Counted from the first letter of the stretch, positions 8,141-23,466 are shown. The stretch is 64,000 nucleotides of DNA from Ectobacillus ponti (GCF_024294785.1 NZ_JANCLT010000008.1:1-64000), one strand, 5' to 3'. The notes: generated from the sequence alone by a model not told the origin. Program-made: numbers and translations.

Positions 8141-10349
8141 GCCAACCCCGGAGCTCATTAAAGAGCGAAAAATATATGCGGAAATGGGCGTGTCCGACGA
8201 AGAGTTTGCCACAATTGAAAAGCTCTTGGGCCGTCTGCCGAACTACACAGAGATCGGTCTGTTCTCCGTGATGTGGTCCGAGCATTGCAGCTACAAGAAT
8301 TCCAAGCCGGTGCTGCGCAAGTTCCCGACAACAGGCGAGCGTGTCCTGCAGGGGCCGGGAGAAGGAGCGGGTATCGTCGATATCGGTGACCAGCAGGCTG
8401 TTGTATTTAAAATGGAGAGCCACAACCATCCATCTGCGATTGAACCGTACCAGGGTGCGGCGACAGGTGTCGGCGGTATCATCCGTGACGTATTTTCCAT
8501 GGGTGCGCGCCCGATTGCTCTATTAAACTCGCTTCGTTTCGGCGAGCTGCAAACAGCACGCGGCCGTTATTTGTTTGAAGAGGTGGTTGCCGGCATCGCC
8601 GGTTATGGCAACTGCATCGGCATCCCTACAGTGGGCGGCGAGATTCAGTTTGACCCTTGCTATGAAGGCAATCCACTTGTCAACGCGATGTGCGTGGGAC
8701 TCATTAACCATGAGGATATCAAAAAAGGCCAGGCGCACGGCGCCGGCAACACGGTGATGTATGTGGGAGCGGCAACAGGACGCGACGGCATCCACGGTGC
8801 AACATTTGCATCCGAAGAGCTTTCTGAAGAGTCTGAAGCAAAGCGCCCGGCGGTTCAGGTGGGCGACCCGTTCATGGAGAAGCTGCTGCTGGAAGCTTGC
8901 CTGGAGCTGGTGAAGTGTGATGCGCTTGTCGGCATTCAGGATATGGGTGCAGCCGGTCTTACCTCTTCCTCTGCCGAAATGGCAAGTAAAGCCGGCATGG
9001 GTATTGAGATGAACTTGGATTTTGTACCGCAGCGTGAAACAGGCATGACAGCCTATGAAATGATGTTATCTGAATCCCAGGAGCGCATGCTGATCGTCGT
9101 GGAAAAAGGCCGTGAGCAAGAAATCGTGGACCTGTTCAAGAAGTACGATCTGGCAGCTGTAGCCGTGGGAACGGTAACAGATGACAAAATGCTGCGCCTG
9201 TTCCATAAGGGTGAGGTGGTAGCTGAGGTTCCTGTTGATGCATTGGCTGAGGATGCGCCTGTGTACCATAAGCCGTCCGAGGAGCCTGCTTATTTTGCGG
9301 AGTTCCAAGGCATGACGGTGGAAACACCAGCGGTAGACAGCTACGAAGAAACGCTGCTGGCACTCTTGAAGCAGCCGACCATTGCAAGCAAGGAATGGGT
9401 GTATGATCAATACGATTATCAAGTACGCACAAATACAGTGGTAACACCGGGCTCAGATGCAGCCGTTGTACGGGTGCGCGGCACGAAAAAGGCGCTGGCG
9501 ATGACAACAGACTGCAACTCCCGTTATATCTATCTCGATCCGGAAACAGGCGGTAAGATTGCCGTGGCGGAAGCGGCAAGAAACATTGTATGCTCCGGGG
9601 CAGAGCCGCTGGCCATTACAGATTGCCTGAATTTCGGCAATCCGGAAAAGCCGGAGATTTTCTGGCAGATTGAGAAATCCGTGGACGGCATGAGCGAAGC
9701 GTGCCGTGTGCTGCAGACACCGGTGATTGGCGGCAACGTCTCCCTGTATAACGAGCGGAGCGGAGACGCGGTGTATCCGACACCGACTGTCGGCATGGTG
9801 GGTCTTGTTCACGATCTGAAGCATGTAACCACGCAGGAGTTCAAGCAGGCAGGCGACCTGATTTACTTGCTTGGCGAAACGAGGGCGGAGTTTGGCGGCA
9901 GCGAGCTGCAAAAGCTTGTCCATGGGCGCATCTTCGGGCCGGCACCGGCTATCGACTTGGATGAGGAAGCACGCCGGCAGGCACAGCTGCTTCAGGCGAT
10001 TTACGAAGGGCTTGTCCGATCTGCCCATGATGTGGCGGAAGGCGGCTTAAGCGTGGCGGTCGCCGAAGCGTTGTTTGGTGCGCAGAAGCTGGGTGCAGAC
10101 ATTGCTGTTTCCGGTGAGGCAACAACAGCGCTGTTCGCAGAATCCCAATCCCGCTTCGTTGTATCAGTGAAGCCGGAAAATCAAGCTGCTTTTGAACAGC
10201 TTGTAGAAGCAACTCTAATCGGAAATGTCACAAACACAGGACGTTTTGTGGTGCAGCATGAAGGGACTGAGCTGGTGAACCTGCCGGTGGCTGAGCTGAA
10301 AACTGCTTGGAAAGGGGCTATTCCATGCTTGCTGAAATCAAAGGGCTGA
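8124..10349 (+). CDS. purL: FGAM synthase large subunit PurL (small form)
   Basis: 741 residues, the length of the Gram-positive small PurL that works with PurS and PurQ. Converts FGAR, ATP and ammonia to FGAM. Shows the [11 protein letters not shown] motif (about 51-61), [13 protein letters not shown] (about 95-107) with the conserved HNHP, and the second-half repeats DCNSRY and GGNVSLYNE. The start is fixed by GGAGGGA 7 nt upstream, inside the purQ coding end. Overlaps purF by 25 nt. Confidence 0.97.
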   Translation: MLSLLEPTPELIKERKIYAEMGVSDEEFATIEKLLGRLPNYTEIGLFSVMWSEHCSYKNSKPVLRKFPTTGERVLQGPGEGAGIVDIGDQQAVVFKMESHNHPSAIEPYQGAATGVGGIIRDVFSMGARPIALLNSLRFGELQTARGRYLFEEVVAGIAGYGNCIGIPTVGGEIQFDPCYEGNPLVNAMCVGLINHEDIKKGQAHGAGNTVMYVGAATGRDGIHGATFASEELSEESEAKRPAVQVGDPFMEKLLLEACLELVKCDALVGIQDMGAAGLTSSSAEMASKAGMGIEMNLDFVPQRETGMTAYEMMLSESQERMLIVVEKGREQEIVDLFKKYDLAAVAVGTVTDDKMLRLFHKGEVVAEVPVDALAEDAPVYHKPSEEPAYFAEFQGMTVETPAVDSYEETLLALLKQPTIASKEWVYDQYDYQVRTNTVVTPGSDAAVVRVRGTKKALAMTTDCNSRYIYLDPETGGKIAVAEAARNIVCSGAEPLAITDCLNFGNPEKPEIFWQIEKSVDGMSEACRVLQTPVIGGNVSLYNERSGDAVYPTPTVGMVGLVHDLKHVTTQEFKQAGDLIYLLGETRAEFGGSELQKLVHGRIFGPAPAIDLDEEARRQAQLLQAIYEGLVRSAHDVAEGGLSVAVAEALFGAQKLGADIAVSGEATTALFAESQSRFVVSVKPENQAAFEQLVEATLIGNVTNTGRFVVQHEGTELVNLPVAELKTAWKGAIPCLLKSKG

Positions 10350-11734
10350 ACGAGGAATGCGGCATCTTTGGCATATGGGGACATGAAAATGCAGCACAAA
10401 TCACCTATTACGGCTTGCATAGTCTGCAGCACCGCGGCCAAGAGGGAGCGGGGATTGTCGTAAATAATGGCGAGCAGCTGAAAGGCCATAAGGGACTGGG
10501 ACTTGTGACGGAAGTATTTTCTCATGGCGAGCTGGAGCAGCTGCAAGGGAAAGCTGCGATTGGCCATGTGCGGTATGCAACAGCGGGAGGAGGCGGCTAT
10601 GAAAATGTGCAGCCGCTTCTCTTCCACTCCCAAACCGGCAGCCTCGCGCTGGCGCATAACGGCAATCTTGTGAATGCCAACCGGCTGCGTCTGGAGCTGG
10701 AGCTGCTGGGAAGCATTTTTCAAACCACATCAGATACAGAGGTGCTGGCCCACTTGGTGCGGCGCCATAGCGAGTTTCCATTTCTGGAGCGGGCGAAGGT
10801 GGCGCTGAACAAGGTGAAGGGGGCTTACGCGTTCCTGATGATGACCGAAACGCAGCTGCTGGTGGCGCTGGACCCGAATGGCTTCCGTCCGCTGGCGCTC
10901 GGCAAGCTGGACGGAGCATATGTCGTGGCATCGGAGACATGTGCGTTCGATGTCGTCGGCGCCCAGTATATCCGGGATGTGGAGCCGGGCGAACTGCTGA
11001 TTATTTCGGATGAAGGTCTGGAGTCACAGCGCTTCACTGAACAGACAAAGCACGCGATCTGCAGCATGGAGTATGTCTACTTCTCCCGCCCCGACAGCAA
11101 CATTGACGGCATCAATGTCCATGCGGCGAGAAAGAAGATGGGCAAAATTCTGGCGGACGAAGCGCCTGTGGAAGCAGATGTTGTGACAGGTGTGCCGGAT
11201 TCCAGTATTTCCGCCGCCATCGGTTTTGCGGAAGCAACAGGCATTCCGTATGAGCTTGGTCTCATTAAAAACCGGTATGTGGGCCGTACATTTATTCAGC
11301 CATCCCAGGAACTGCGGGAGCGCGGGGTGAAGATGAAGCTGTCGCCGGTCCGGGCGATTGTGGAAGGCAAGCGTGTGGTCATGATTGATGACTCCATTGT
11401 GCGCGGCACAACAAGCCGCCGCATTGTGCAGATGCTGCGGGATGCGGGAGCGCTGGAGGTGCACGTGCGCATCGCGGCGCCGCCGATTGTGAATCCGTGC
11501 TACTACGGCATTGATACTTCCACCCGTGAAGAGCTGATTGCGGCCACAAATTCCATTGAAGAAATTCGTCAGCTGATTGGGGCGGATTCCTTGTCCTTTT
11601 TAAGTGAGCAGGGGCTGGTGGAGGCAATCGGCCGCAACCATCAAAATGAGTTCCACGGCCAGTGCACGGCCTGCTTCAATGGAAGATATCCGACCATGAT
11701 TGTAGAAGAAGAGCTGGTGCATCAGCGGAGCTGA
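10325..11734 (+). CDS. purF: Amidophosphoribosyltransferase
   Basis: 469 residues from the ATG at 10325, chosen because GAAAGGGG lies 8 nt upstream and the protein then begins [12 protein letters not shown], as in B. subtilis; a TTG 18 nt further upstream is less likely. First committed step: PRPP plus glutamine to 5-phosphoribosylamine. Residues 1-11 are the propeptide, removed to expose Cys12 as N-terminal nucleophile. The PRPP loop [14 protein letters not shown] is present, and Cys residues in CGQC/CTACF-like positions near the C terminus match ligands of the [4Fe-4S] cluster of the Bacillus enzyme. Allosterically inhibited by AMP/GMP in the family. Confidence 0.97.
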   Translation: MLAEIKGLNEECGIFGIWGHENAAQITYYGLHSLQHRGQEGAGIVVNNGEQLKGHKGLGLVTEVFSHGELEQLQGKAAIGHVRYATAGGGGYENVQPLLFHSQTGSLALAHNGNLVNANRLRLELELLGSIFQTTSDTEVLAHLVRRHSEFPFLERAKVALNKVKGAYAFLMMTETQLLVALDPNGFRPLALGKLDGAYVVASETCAFDVVGAQYIRDVEPGELLIISDEGLESQRFTEQTKHAICSMEYVYFSRPDSNIDGINVHAARKKMGKILADEAPVEADVVTGVPDSSISAAIGFAEATGIPYELGLIKNRYVGRTFIQPSQELRERGVKMKLSPVRAIVEGKRVVMIDDSIVRGTTSRRIVQMLRDAGALEVHVRIAAPPIVNPCYYGIDTSTREELIAATNSIEEIRQLIGADSLSFLSEQGLVEAIGRNHQNEFHGQCTACFNGRYPTMIVEEELVHQRS

Positions 11735-11752
11735 GAGAGGGGAGCGGTCAGA

Positions 11753-12790
11753 ATGGCAAATGTATATAAGCAAGCAGGTGTTGATATAGAAGCGGGCTAC
11801 GAAGCTGTATCCCGCATGAAAAAGCATGTGGCCCGGACGGTCCGCCCGGAGGTCATGGGCGGCCTCGGCAGCTTTGGCGGCATGTTCGACCTGTCCAAGA
11901 CAGGCGTGGCGGAGCCGGTGCTTGTGTCCGGTACAGACGGCGTCGGCACAAAGCTGATGCTGGCCTTTATGATGGACCGCCATGACACCATCGGCATTGA
12001 TGCCGTGGCGATGTGCGTGAATGATATCGCGGTGCAAGGCGCGGAGCCGTTGTTCTTTCTGGATTATATCGCGTGCGGCAAAGCGGAGCCGGCAAAAATA
12101 GAAGCGATTGTCAAGGGCATTGCCGATGGCTGCGAGCAGGCCGGCTGCGCGCTGATCGGCGGGGAAACAGCGGAAATGCCGGGCATGTACAGTGCGGAGG
12201 AATATGACCTGGCCGGCTTTACGGTCGGTGTGGCGGATAAAAAGAAGCTTGTAACCGGCGCGTCCATTCAGCCGGGCGACGTGCTGATCGGTCTGTCATC
12301 AAGCGGTCTTCACAGCAACGGCTACTCCCTGGTGCGCAAGGTGCTGCTGGAGGACGGCGGTCTGTCTTTGGACCAAACCTACGGCGCCTTGCAGACGACG
12401 CTTGGCGAGGAGCTGCTGAAGCCGACTAAAATCTATGTGAAGCCGGTGCTGAAGGCATTGAAGCAATTTGATGTAAAAGGCATGTCCCACATTACCGGCG
12501 GCGGTTTTATTGAAAATATTCCGCGTATGCTCCCAGAGGGCATCGGTGCTGAAATTGATTACGGCTCCTGGCCGATTCCGCCGATTTTCGACCTGCTGGA
12601 GGAAACGGGCAAGCTGGACCGCGCGGAGATGTTCAATGTTTTCAACATGGGCATTGGCCTCGTTCTGGCTGTAGATGAGCGGGAGCTTGTGGATGTCATC
12701 GAATGCCTTGAAGCAGAAGGGGAAAAGGCATATATCATCGGCCGTACAATCCGCGGCGAAGGCGTCTCCTTTGGGGGCGGCGCACTATGA
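11753..12790 (+). CDS. purM: AIR synthetase (phosphoribosylformylglycinamidine cyclo-ligase)
   Basis: 345 residues. Closes the imidazole ring: FGAM plus ATP to AIR. Carries [14 protein letters not shown] (about 59-72) and the [11 protein letters not shown] loop (about 140-150) of the PurM/PurL ATPase superfamily, then [16 protein letters not shown] and [14 protein letters not shown]. Start preceded by GAGAGGGGAGCGG. 18-nt gap from purF; 4-nt overlap with purN. Confidence 0.97.
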   Translation: MANVYKQAGVDIEAGYEAVSRMKKHVARTVRPEVMGGLGSFGGMFDLSKTGVAEPVLVSGTDGVGTKLMLAFMMDRHDTIGIDAVAMCVNDIAVQGAEPLFFLDYIACGKAEPAKIEAIVKGIADGCEQAGCALIGGETAEMPGMYSAEEYDLAGFTVGVADKKKLVTGASIQPGDVLIGLSSSGLHSNGYSLVRKVLLEDGGLSLDQTYGALQTTLGEELLKPTKIYVKPVLKALKQFDVKGMSHITGGGFIENIPRMLPEGIGAEIDYGSWPIPPIFDLLEETGKLDRAEMFNVFNMGIGLVLAVDERELVDVIECLEAEGEKAYIIGRTIRGEGVSFGGGAL

Positions 12791-13364
12791 GCCGGATTGC
12801 TGTATTTGCTTCCGGCGCAGGCTCCAATTTTCAGGCGATTGTCGATGCGGTGGAGAGCGGCACATTGGCTGCCGAGCTCTGCCTGCTCGTGTGCGACCAG
12901 CCGGGCGCAAAGGTCATTGAGCGCGCGCTGGCGCATGACATTCCTGTGTTTATTTTTTCCACCAAGGACTACCCGTCCAAGCAGGCATTTGAGGAAGAAA
13001 TTCTGCGCCGCTTGCAGGAGCAGCAGGTGGAGTGGGTGTTTTTGGCCGGCTATATGCGCCTCATCGGCGAGACGCTGCTGGCTGCTTACAGCGGCCGCAT
13101 CGTGAATCTGCACCCGTCTCTTTTGCCGAGCTTCCCGGGCAAGGATGCAATCGGGCAGGCTTTGGCTTTTGGCGTTAAGGTGACCGGTGTGACGGTCCAC
13201 TACGTGGACGAAGGGATGGACACCGGAGCGATTATTGCACAGGAAGCGGTTGCGGTATGGGATAACGATTCCCGTGAGAGTTTGCAAAAGCGGATTCAGG
13301 CAGTAGAATATAGCTTGTATGTTCGAACTATCCAAAAATTATTGCAAATAGGGGCGAGAGTATA

Positions 13365-13365
<1 letters not shown>
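12787..13365 (+). CDS. purN: GAR transformylase (formyltetrahydrofolate-dependent)
   Basis: 192 residues. Transfers a formyl group from 10-formyl-THF to glycinamide ribonucleotide. [10 protein letters not shown] near the N terminus binds the phosphate, [10 protein letters not shown] carries the family signature, and [12 protein letters not shown] holds the catalytic His (the Asn-His-Asp triad: Asn in IVNLHPS, Asp in [10 protein letters not shown]). Overlaps purM by 4 nt and shares one base with the purH start (TAATG). Confidence 0.96.
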
Positions 13366-16189
<2,824 letters not shown>

Positions 16190-16195
16190 TGGAGA

Positions 16196-16222
16196 GAGAC
16201 TTCCTGCGGGGAGTCTTTTTTC
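16196..16222 (+). terminator. Terminator of the pur operon
   Basis: AGACTTCC pairs with GGGAGTCT around TGCG, followed by TTTTTTC. Confidence 0.82.
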
Positions 16223-16319
16223 TATTTGCTCAGCATGCTTCCTTGGTTCAGCATGAAAAAAGAAATACGGAATGAACCTTTGAGATTTGTTATAATGAGG
16301 AAAAAAAGGGGGATTTTAT

Positions 16320-16871
16320 GTGGATTCCATTTTATATGAGACAGACAGGTTAAGATTAAGGCCGTTGTCGTACGGCGATGCGGAGCTTATAGAGATGTAT
16401 GCCGGCGATTATGAGGTGGCCAAAACTACCTTAAATATCCCTTATCCTTATCCGAAAGGGAGCGCACTGGATTTCATCAAAGCAACAGTGGAATCCGATA
16501 AGAAAGGGAACAGCTTCTCTTTGGCCATCACGTTACAAAACGATCCGGCCATAATCGGGCTTATGGGCCTGTCCATCAGCCAAAAGCACAAAAGGGCAGA
16601 GCTTTCCTATTGGATTGGAAAGCCTTATTGGGGAATGGGCTACGGAACAGAAGCAGCCAAAATGGTGATGAAAATTGGCTTTGAGCAATTGGACTTGCAT
16701 AAAATCTTTGCTGCCGCTTTTACAGACAACCCGGCCTCATGGAGAATCATGGAGAAGGTTGGAATGAGGGAAGAGGGTGTATTCCGGCAGCATGTTTTGA
16801 AGTGGGATACCTTTAAGGACCTTTCTTTTTACTCCATTTTAAAGAGTGAATATGGTGAGATTCACCAATAA
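16320..16871 (+). CDS. GNAT family N-acetyltransferase (RimJ/RimL-like)
   Basis: 183 residues. The opening (Y-E-T-D-R-L-R-L-R-P-L), the acetyl-CoA loop GMGYGTEAAKMVM (about 110-122) and the NPASWRIMEKVGMREEG stretch define the RimJ/RimL branch of GNAT, which acetylate protein N termini, antibiotics or small amines; the substrate is not predictable. GTG start selected because AGGGGG ends 7 nt upstream; an ATG two bases earlier is out of frame. An extended -10 promoter (TGTTATAAT, 16288-16296) lies just upstream, so it is transcribed alone. Confidence 0.85.
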   Translation: MDSILYETDRLRLRPLSYGDAELIEMYAGDYEVAKTTLNIPYPYPKGSALDFIKATVESDKKGNSFSLAITLQNDPAIIGLMGLSISQKHKRAELSYWIGKPYWGMGYGTEAAKMVMKIGFEQLDLHKIFAAAFTDNPASWRIMEKVGMREEGVFRQHVLKWDTFKDLSFYSILKSEYGEIHQ

Positions 16872-16893
16872 GTTGCATTACATAGCTGGTGCC

Positions 16894-16926
16894 GGGAACT
16901 TCTGATGGAGGAGGTTCCTTTTTTTG
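16894..16926 (+). terminator. Intrinsic terminator after the GNAT gene
   Basis: GGAACTTC pairs with GAGGTTCC around TGATGGAG, followed by seven Ts. Confidence 0.85.
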
Positions 16927-16960
16927 TTGGAAAAGGAACGTGCGTTCTGTATAATAAAGG

Positions 16961-16990
16961 GAGATCCTGCCCAAGTTCGGACAGGATCTC
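16961..16990 (-). terminator. Likely terminator of the DUF2892 gene
   Basis: GAGATCCTG and CAGGATCTC form a perfect 9-bp inverted repeat with a 12-nt loop. Read on the minus strand it is followed by CCCTTTATT, a weak T tract, about 75 bp past the stop of the minus-strand gene. On the plus strand a promoter-like TTGGAA-17-TATAAT (16927-16955) precedes it, so an operator reading is possible but no plus-strand gene follows. Confidence 0.5.
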
Positions 16991-17063
16991 TATGGTAAGC
17001 ATCATGTGTTTGGAGAGAAAAAGCGTATGCAGGCATCTCAGACTGATTCCACTTCCGAATTCA

Positions 17064-17504
17064 TTACAAGTTCGTACCCAGAACCTTTGCTAAATCTGCC
17101 TCCAGCTTTGCGTCAGAAGCATCGTAGTCCTTGCCTCCCTGATGAGAGGATTCATCCGGTTTGCTGTTGGACTTTTGGGCTTCTTGATGATTAGATTGTC
17201 CCTTTTTCGTGGAGCCCATGAGAGGTAAATTCATGTATTTCCCGAATTTCAGGGCTTCTGTAACTGGGCAGAAGCGGACAATCCCCTCGGCCACCTTCAT
17301 CGCGCCCAATATAACAGACACCTTGGACATCACGCACCAAGGCTTGCGGACCAGCTTGGCAGAGGAAAAGCTGATCATGGTCAAGCCGACTGTGATGCGG
17401 ATTAACGCATTTACAATTCCGATGTTTTGTTTGAATCTGAATGGAAACAAGAGAAGCAACCCCCTTCTGATGTGCTTTCCGGCAGCATGCACTGCCTCAG
17501 CCAT
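17064..17504 (-). CDS. DUF2892 (YgaP-like) membrane protein
   Basis: 146 residues from the ATG at 17504, preferred over an ATG 39 nt upstream because GAGGA lies 7 nt before it. Residues about 20-80 (Q-N-I-G-I-V-N-A-L-I-R-I-T-V-G) match the DUF2892/YgaP transmembrane family: two predicted membrane helices with a short basic loop. The rest is a polar, Ser/Lys/Gln-rich tail with K-P-D-E-S-S and a short acidic end, likely cytoplasmic. Function unknown in this family; in some proteins the module is fused to rhodanese. Divergent from pcrB. Confidence 0.75.
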   Translation of the reverse strand: MAEAVHAAGKHIRRGLLLLFPFRFKQNIGIVNALIRITVGLTMISFSSAKLVRKPWCVMSKVSVILGAMKVAEGIVRFCPVTEALKFGKYMNLPLMGSTKKGQSNHQEAQKSNSKPDESSHQGGKDYDASDAKLEADLAKVLGTNL

Positions 17505-17586
17505 TAGTGTTCCTCGCCAGACCCCCAAGATGCAAGCCAACATTTAGGACACAATAGGAGTATGTTGTACGACCATGCTTTTCTTT

Positions 17587-17595
17587 TGTTATAAT
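17587..17595 (+). promoter_or_regulatory. Extended -10 promoter of pcrB operon
   Basis: TGTTATAAT, a TGn-TATAAT element, 34 bp before the pcrB GTG; no good -35, as is allowed for extended -10 promoters. Confidence 0.55.
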
Positions 17596-17628
17596 GGAAG
17601 AATGCATGAGAAGGAAAGAGGTGTTTTC

Positions 17629-18321
17629 GTGTACGATATTACACAATGGAAACATGTGTTCAAGCTGGATCCGAATAAGGAAATCAGCGATTCCGATTTG
17701 GAATCGATTTGTGAATCAGGAACGGATGCGGTGATTGTCGGCGGCAGCGATGGTGTGACGCTCGATAATGTGCTGCAGCTGTTGATGGATATACGCCGTT
17801 ATAATGTGCCGTGCGTGCTGGAGGTATCCTCCTTGGAATCCGTGACGCCGGGCTTTGATTTTTACTACATACCGTCTGTGCTGAACAGCCGGAATCCGGA
17901 ATGGGTTACGGGCCTGCATCATCAGGCGCTGAAGGAATACGGCGACATTATGAACTGGGATGAAATTTTTATGGAAGGCTACTGCGTGCTGAATCCGGAA
18001 GCAAAGGTTGCCGAATTGGCAGAGGCCAATTGCGACCTGGATGAGGAGGATGTTGTGGCGTATGCCCGCCTGGCGGACAGGCTGCTGAAGCTCCCGATTT
18101 TTTATCTCGAATACAGCGGCACCTACGGCGATCCGCAGCTGGTGAAGCGGGTGAAGGGTGAGCTGACACATGCGAAGCTGTATTATGGCGGCGGCATTAT
18201 GGCGGCAGCGCAGGCCAAGGAAATGGCACAGTTTGCCGATACGGTTGTAGTCGGCAACTTGATTTATACAAACGTGCGCGAGGCATTGCGCACCGTACAA
18301 GCTGTAAAAGGGGAGGAGTAA
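17629..18321 (+). CDS. pcrB: Heptaprenylglyceryl phosphate synthase
   Basis: 230 residues from the GTG at 17629, chosen because AAAGAGG sits 7 nt upstream and the protein then starts [18 protein letters not shown], as in Bacillus PcrB. TIM-barrel prenyltransferase that adds heptaprenyl to sn-glycerol-1-phosphate. GGSDGVT (about 38-44), YIPSVLNS (about 81-88), [11 protein letters not shown] and the phosphate-binding YYGGGI and VVVGN segments are present. Two bases before pcrA; conserved pcrB-pcrA-ligA-camS order. Confidence 0.95.
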   Translation: MYDITQWKHVFKLDPNKEISDSDLESICESGTDAVIVGGSDGVTLDNVLQLLMDIRRYNVPCVLEVSSLESVTPGFDFYYIPSVLNSRNPEWVTGLHHQALKEYGDIMNWDEIFMEGYCVLNPEAKVAELAEANCDLDEEDVVAYARLADRLLKLPIFYLEYSGTYGDPQLVKRVKGELTHAKLYYGGGIMAAAQAKEMAQFADTVVVGNLIYTNVREALRTVQAVKGEE

Positions 18322-18323
18322 GC

Positions 18324-19008
18324 ATGAATGCAGCAGAACAATTGCTGGTCGGGCTGAACCCGGAGCAGCAAAGAGCCGTGAAGGCGACAGACGGGCCGCT
18401 TCTGATTATGGCCGGGGCCGGCAGCGGCAAGACCCGCGTGCTGACACACCGGATTGCCTATCTCATGGCAGAGAAGGAAGTGGCGCCATGGACCATTTTG
18501 GCAATTACATTTACGAATAAGGCAGCCCGCGAGATGCGGGAGCGGATTGACCGGCTGGTCGGCCCGGAGGCGAACGATATTTGGATTTCCACGTTCCACT
18601 CCATGTGCGTGCGTATTTTGCGCCGCGACATTGACCGCATGGGCATCAACCGCAACTTCAGTATTCTGGACGACAGCGACCAGCTGACCGTTATTAAAAA
18701 TATCCTGAAGGAGCGCAACGTCGACACGAAAAAATTCGATCCGCGCGCGCTTCTTGGCACCATCAGCAGCGCCAAGAACGAGCTGGTGACACCGGAGGAA
18801 TTCCGCAAGCAGACCGCTGCGGGCGATCCGTATATGTCCCTGGCAGTGGATGTGTATGAGGATTACCAGAAGCGCCTGCTGAAGAACCACAGCCTGGATT
18901 TTGATGATTTGATCATGACCACGATCCGCCTGTTTGAGCGTGTGCCGGAAGTGCTGGAGTTCTATCAGCGGAAATTCCAGTATATACACGTGGATGAGTA
19001 TCAGGACA
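18324..19008 (+). CDS. pcrA: ATP-dependent DNA helicase PcrA, 5' exon
   Basis: Encodes residues 1-228 and the first base of codon 229 of a UvrD/Rep-type (superfamily 1A) helicase. Q motif LNPEQQRAV (11-19), Walker A AGAGSGKT (30-37), motif Ia FTNKAAREM, and motif II VDEYQD ending at residue 228. The gene is cut here by a group II intron. Joining 18324-19008 to 19909-21434 gives 2211 nt, exactly 737 codons with stop, and restores DEYQD-T-N-R-A-Q-Y; unspliced mRNA would stop at 19023-19025 after 233 codons, losing all later helicase motifs. PcrA is essential in Bacillus, so splicing is presumably efficient. Start follows AGGGGAGGAGTAAGC. Confidence 0.93.
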
Positions 19009-19908
19009 GTGCGACACGTTCCTAACTGAAAAGGTTAGGCACTGACAAAATTGTCAGGAGAACTAAGCTTCCAATGAGTCGAATGAGGGAGTAACGCCCC
19101 GAAAGGCTCGCCTAATACTCCGAATAGCGTCCGGCATAGCAAGGTGCCGGGGGTTATAAGCTCGGTGAAGACGGCTGAAGGCCATCCTAACGTAAAGTCG
19201 AGGAAAGCGCCCTGGAGGCAGGGTGTGTGGCTGATAGGCCGGGGTCTATAAGATGCCTATGGCGAGGAAATGGATCATACAACGATTCATGGACAAAGTT
19301 CCGGATGTACGGCTCTAGAGGTATAGCTATTCGAAAGGATAGTCCTCCATTGTGAGGGTTAGTGAGGCAGAGTAAGATTTGTCTTTATGAAATGCCTTAT
19401 GGTGTTACAGGCACCATCCAGCTAACAGGGCTAGAGGAACCGCCTAAGGGTATGTATGAACAGATAGGAGGCTTGGAACGTGGTAAGCCGGCAGCGTGGA
19501 GGACTTGCATCCGACGAAGCGTTGAGGAGGAAAGCGAATACTCGTATAACTCTTCTTCATGCCGGTGAAGGTGGTGGCACAGTACCGATGAAATGGTGAT
19601 AACAAGCCATGGAGGGATAGCCACCAGTCAATTCTTAGAAGACGATATGATTACGCACAAATATCAGGTTCGAGTATGACTAAGAGAAGTGAAAGCTGAA
19701 GTTCATAAACGAAGACGTTTATGAATGAGGTGAGTAATTGACTGATACCATAGCGCCAAGAACGACCTTCGAAAGCGTATTGGAAATTGTGTAATTGATT
19801 ATATATCGAGTTAAGAATTGATGGGGCGCCGTATGCGGGGAAACTCGCACGTACGGTGCTAAGCGGGGGAAAAGACGGAGATCGCTTCAAACTCTTACCT
19901 ATCGCAAC
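19009..19908 (+). mobile_element. ORF-less group II intron inserted in pcrA
   Basis: 900 nt. Begins GTGCGACACG (consensus GUGYG) and ends ...CGCAAC (consensus AY). A near-canonical domain V lies at 19826-19859. Domain VI follows (19861-19908) with A19901, 7 nt before the end, as candidate branch point. Exon-binding candidates: ATACTC at 19115-19120 complements GAGTAT at 18996-19001 (IBS2), and GTCCT at 19342-19346 complements AGGAC at 19003-19007 (IBS1). The open frames inside are under 80 codons and show no reverse transcriptase motifs, so it lacks its own maturase and would need help in trans or splice by itself. Same orientation as pcrA, phase 1. Confidence 0.93.
19826..19859 (+). ncRNA. 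Group II intron domain V
   Basis: 34-nt hairpin: GCGCCGTATGCGGG, GAAA-type tetraloop region, then CTCGCACGTACGGTGC. It matches the bacterial domain V pattern closely. The catalytic triad position reads CGC rather than the commoner AGC, and the opposite strand compensates (GGTGC). Confidence 0.88.
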
Positions 19909-21434
19909 CGAACAGAGCGCAATATATACTGGTCAAAATGCTGGCCGCCCGCTTTAAGAATCTGTGCGTCGTCGGCGACTCCGACCAGTCCATCTACCGC
20001 TGGCGCGGCGCCGACATCTCCAACATCCTGTCCTTTGAAAAAGACTATCCGAACGCGACCGTCATCTTCCTGGAGCAAAACTACCGCTCCACGAAGAGCA
20101 TCCTGGATGCGGCCAACGCGGTCATTGAGCGCAACATGAACCGCAAGCCGAAGAAGCTGTGGACCGAGAACCCGTCCGGGCAGAAGCTGTCCTACTTCCG
20201 CGCCGCCTCCGAAAAGGACGAGGGCTATTTTGTTGCGAAGAAAATCATGGAGGACGTGCGTGAGGGAAAACGCACGTACAAGGACTTTGCCATCCTCTAC
20301 CGGACGAATGCCATGTCCCGCGTGATGGAGGAAATGTTCTTAAAATCCAACATTCCGTATAAAATCGTCGGCGGCACGAAGTTCTACGACCGCAAGGAAA
20401 TCAAGGATATCCTTGCGTACCTGCGCCTCATCGCCAATCCGGATGATGAGATCAGCTTTGCCCGCATCATCAATGTGCCAAAGCGCGGCATCGGGGCTTC
20501 GACAGTTGATAAAATCCTGAACTTCGGCGCGCAGCATAATATGCCGCTCACTGAGGTGCTCGAGAACATCGACCTTGTCGGCGTCAGCGCCCGTTTCTCC
20601 AACGTCATCCGCGAGTTCCACAAGCAGATGAAGGGCTGGGAGCAGATGCAGGAATACCTGTCCGTGACAGAGCTGGTGGAAGAAGTGCTGGAGAAGAGCG
20701 GCTACCGGGAAGCTCTCAAGAATGAGCGTTCGCTGGAAGCAGAGGGCCGCTTGGACAACCTGGACGAATTCCTGTCTGTGACGCAAAATTTTGAGGAGCA
20801 AAGCGAAGATAAGAGCCTCATTGCCTTCTTGACGGACCTGGCGCTTGTCGCTGATATTGATAAGGTGGACGAGGAACCGGGCAGCAGCAGCGAAGTCATC
20901 ATGATGACGATGCACGCTGCCAAGGGCCTCGAGTTCCCGGTTGTCTTCATCCTGGGCATGGAGGAGGGCATCTTCCCGCATCTGCGTTCCCTGATGGATG
21001 AGACAGAGATGGAGGAGGAGCGCCGCCTCGCGTATGTAGGGATTACCCGTGCTGAGGAAGAGCTGTATTTGACAAACGCCCAAATGCGCACACTATTCGG
21101 AAGAACCAACGTGAATCCGGAATCGCGCTTCCTGCACGAAATTCCGGCAGAGCTGCTGGAGCCGCTGCATCATGTGCCAAAGCCGCGCCCGACAGTGGTG
21201 AAGCCGGCCGCCTCGGCACCGGCAAGGTCTGTCTATCGTCCTGTCCTGCAGGCAACAGGCGGCAGCGATGTCGGCTGGAAGGCCGGCGATAAGGCATCCC
21301 ATAACAAATGGGGCGTCGGTACAGTGGTGAGCGTGAAGGGCGAGGGCGACAAAATGGAGCTGGACATCGCATTCCCGAGTCCAATCGGCATCCGCCGCCT
21401 GTTGGCGAAGTTTGCGCCGATTACCAAGGTGTAA
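19909..21434 (+). CDS. pcrA: ATP-dependent DNA helicase PcrA, 3' exon
   Basis: Starts with the last two bases of codon 229 (Thr) and continues [12 protein letters not shown]; it has no start codon of its own that would preserve function. Encodes motif [19 protein letters not shown], motif IV EQNYRST, motif [15 protein letters not shown] and motif [14 protein letters not shown], then the C-terminal region ending in a Tudor-like [15 protein letters not shown] segment known to bind RNA polymerase in PcrA. Spliced protein 736 residues, close to the B. subtilis length. Roles in repair, rolling-circle replication and clearing RecA or stalled transcription. Confidence 0.93.
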
Positions 21435-23450
<2,016 letters not shown>

Positions 23451-23466
23451 GAGGTGCGGTTGGAAT

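Noticed and set aside
10307-10324. TTG start for purF giving six extra residues
   Set aside because: The ribosome site GAAAGGGG overlaps it, and PurF needs its propeptide to begin MLAEIKG so that Cys12 is exposed.
16927-16990. TTGGAA-17-TATAAT promoter followed by an inverted repeat as an operator
   Set aside because: No plus-strand gene follows; the repeat is better explained as the terminator of the minus-strand DUF2892 gene.
19362-19568. Short frames inside the group II intron
   Set aside because: Under 80 codons, overlapping structured intron domains, no reverse transcriptase, maturase or endonuclease motifs.
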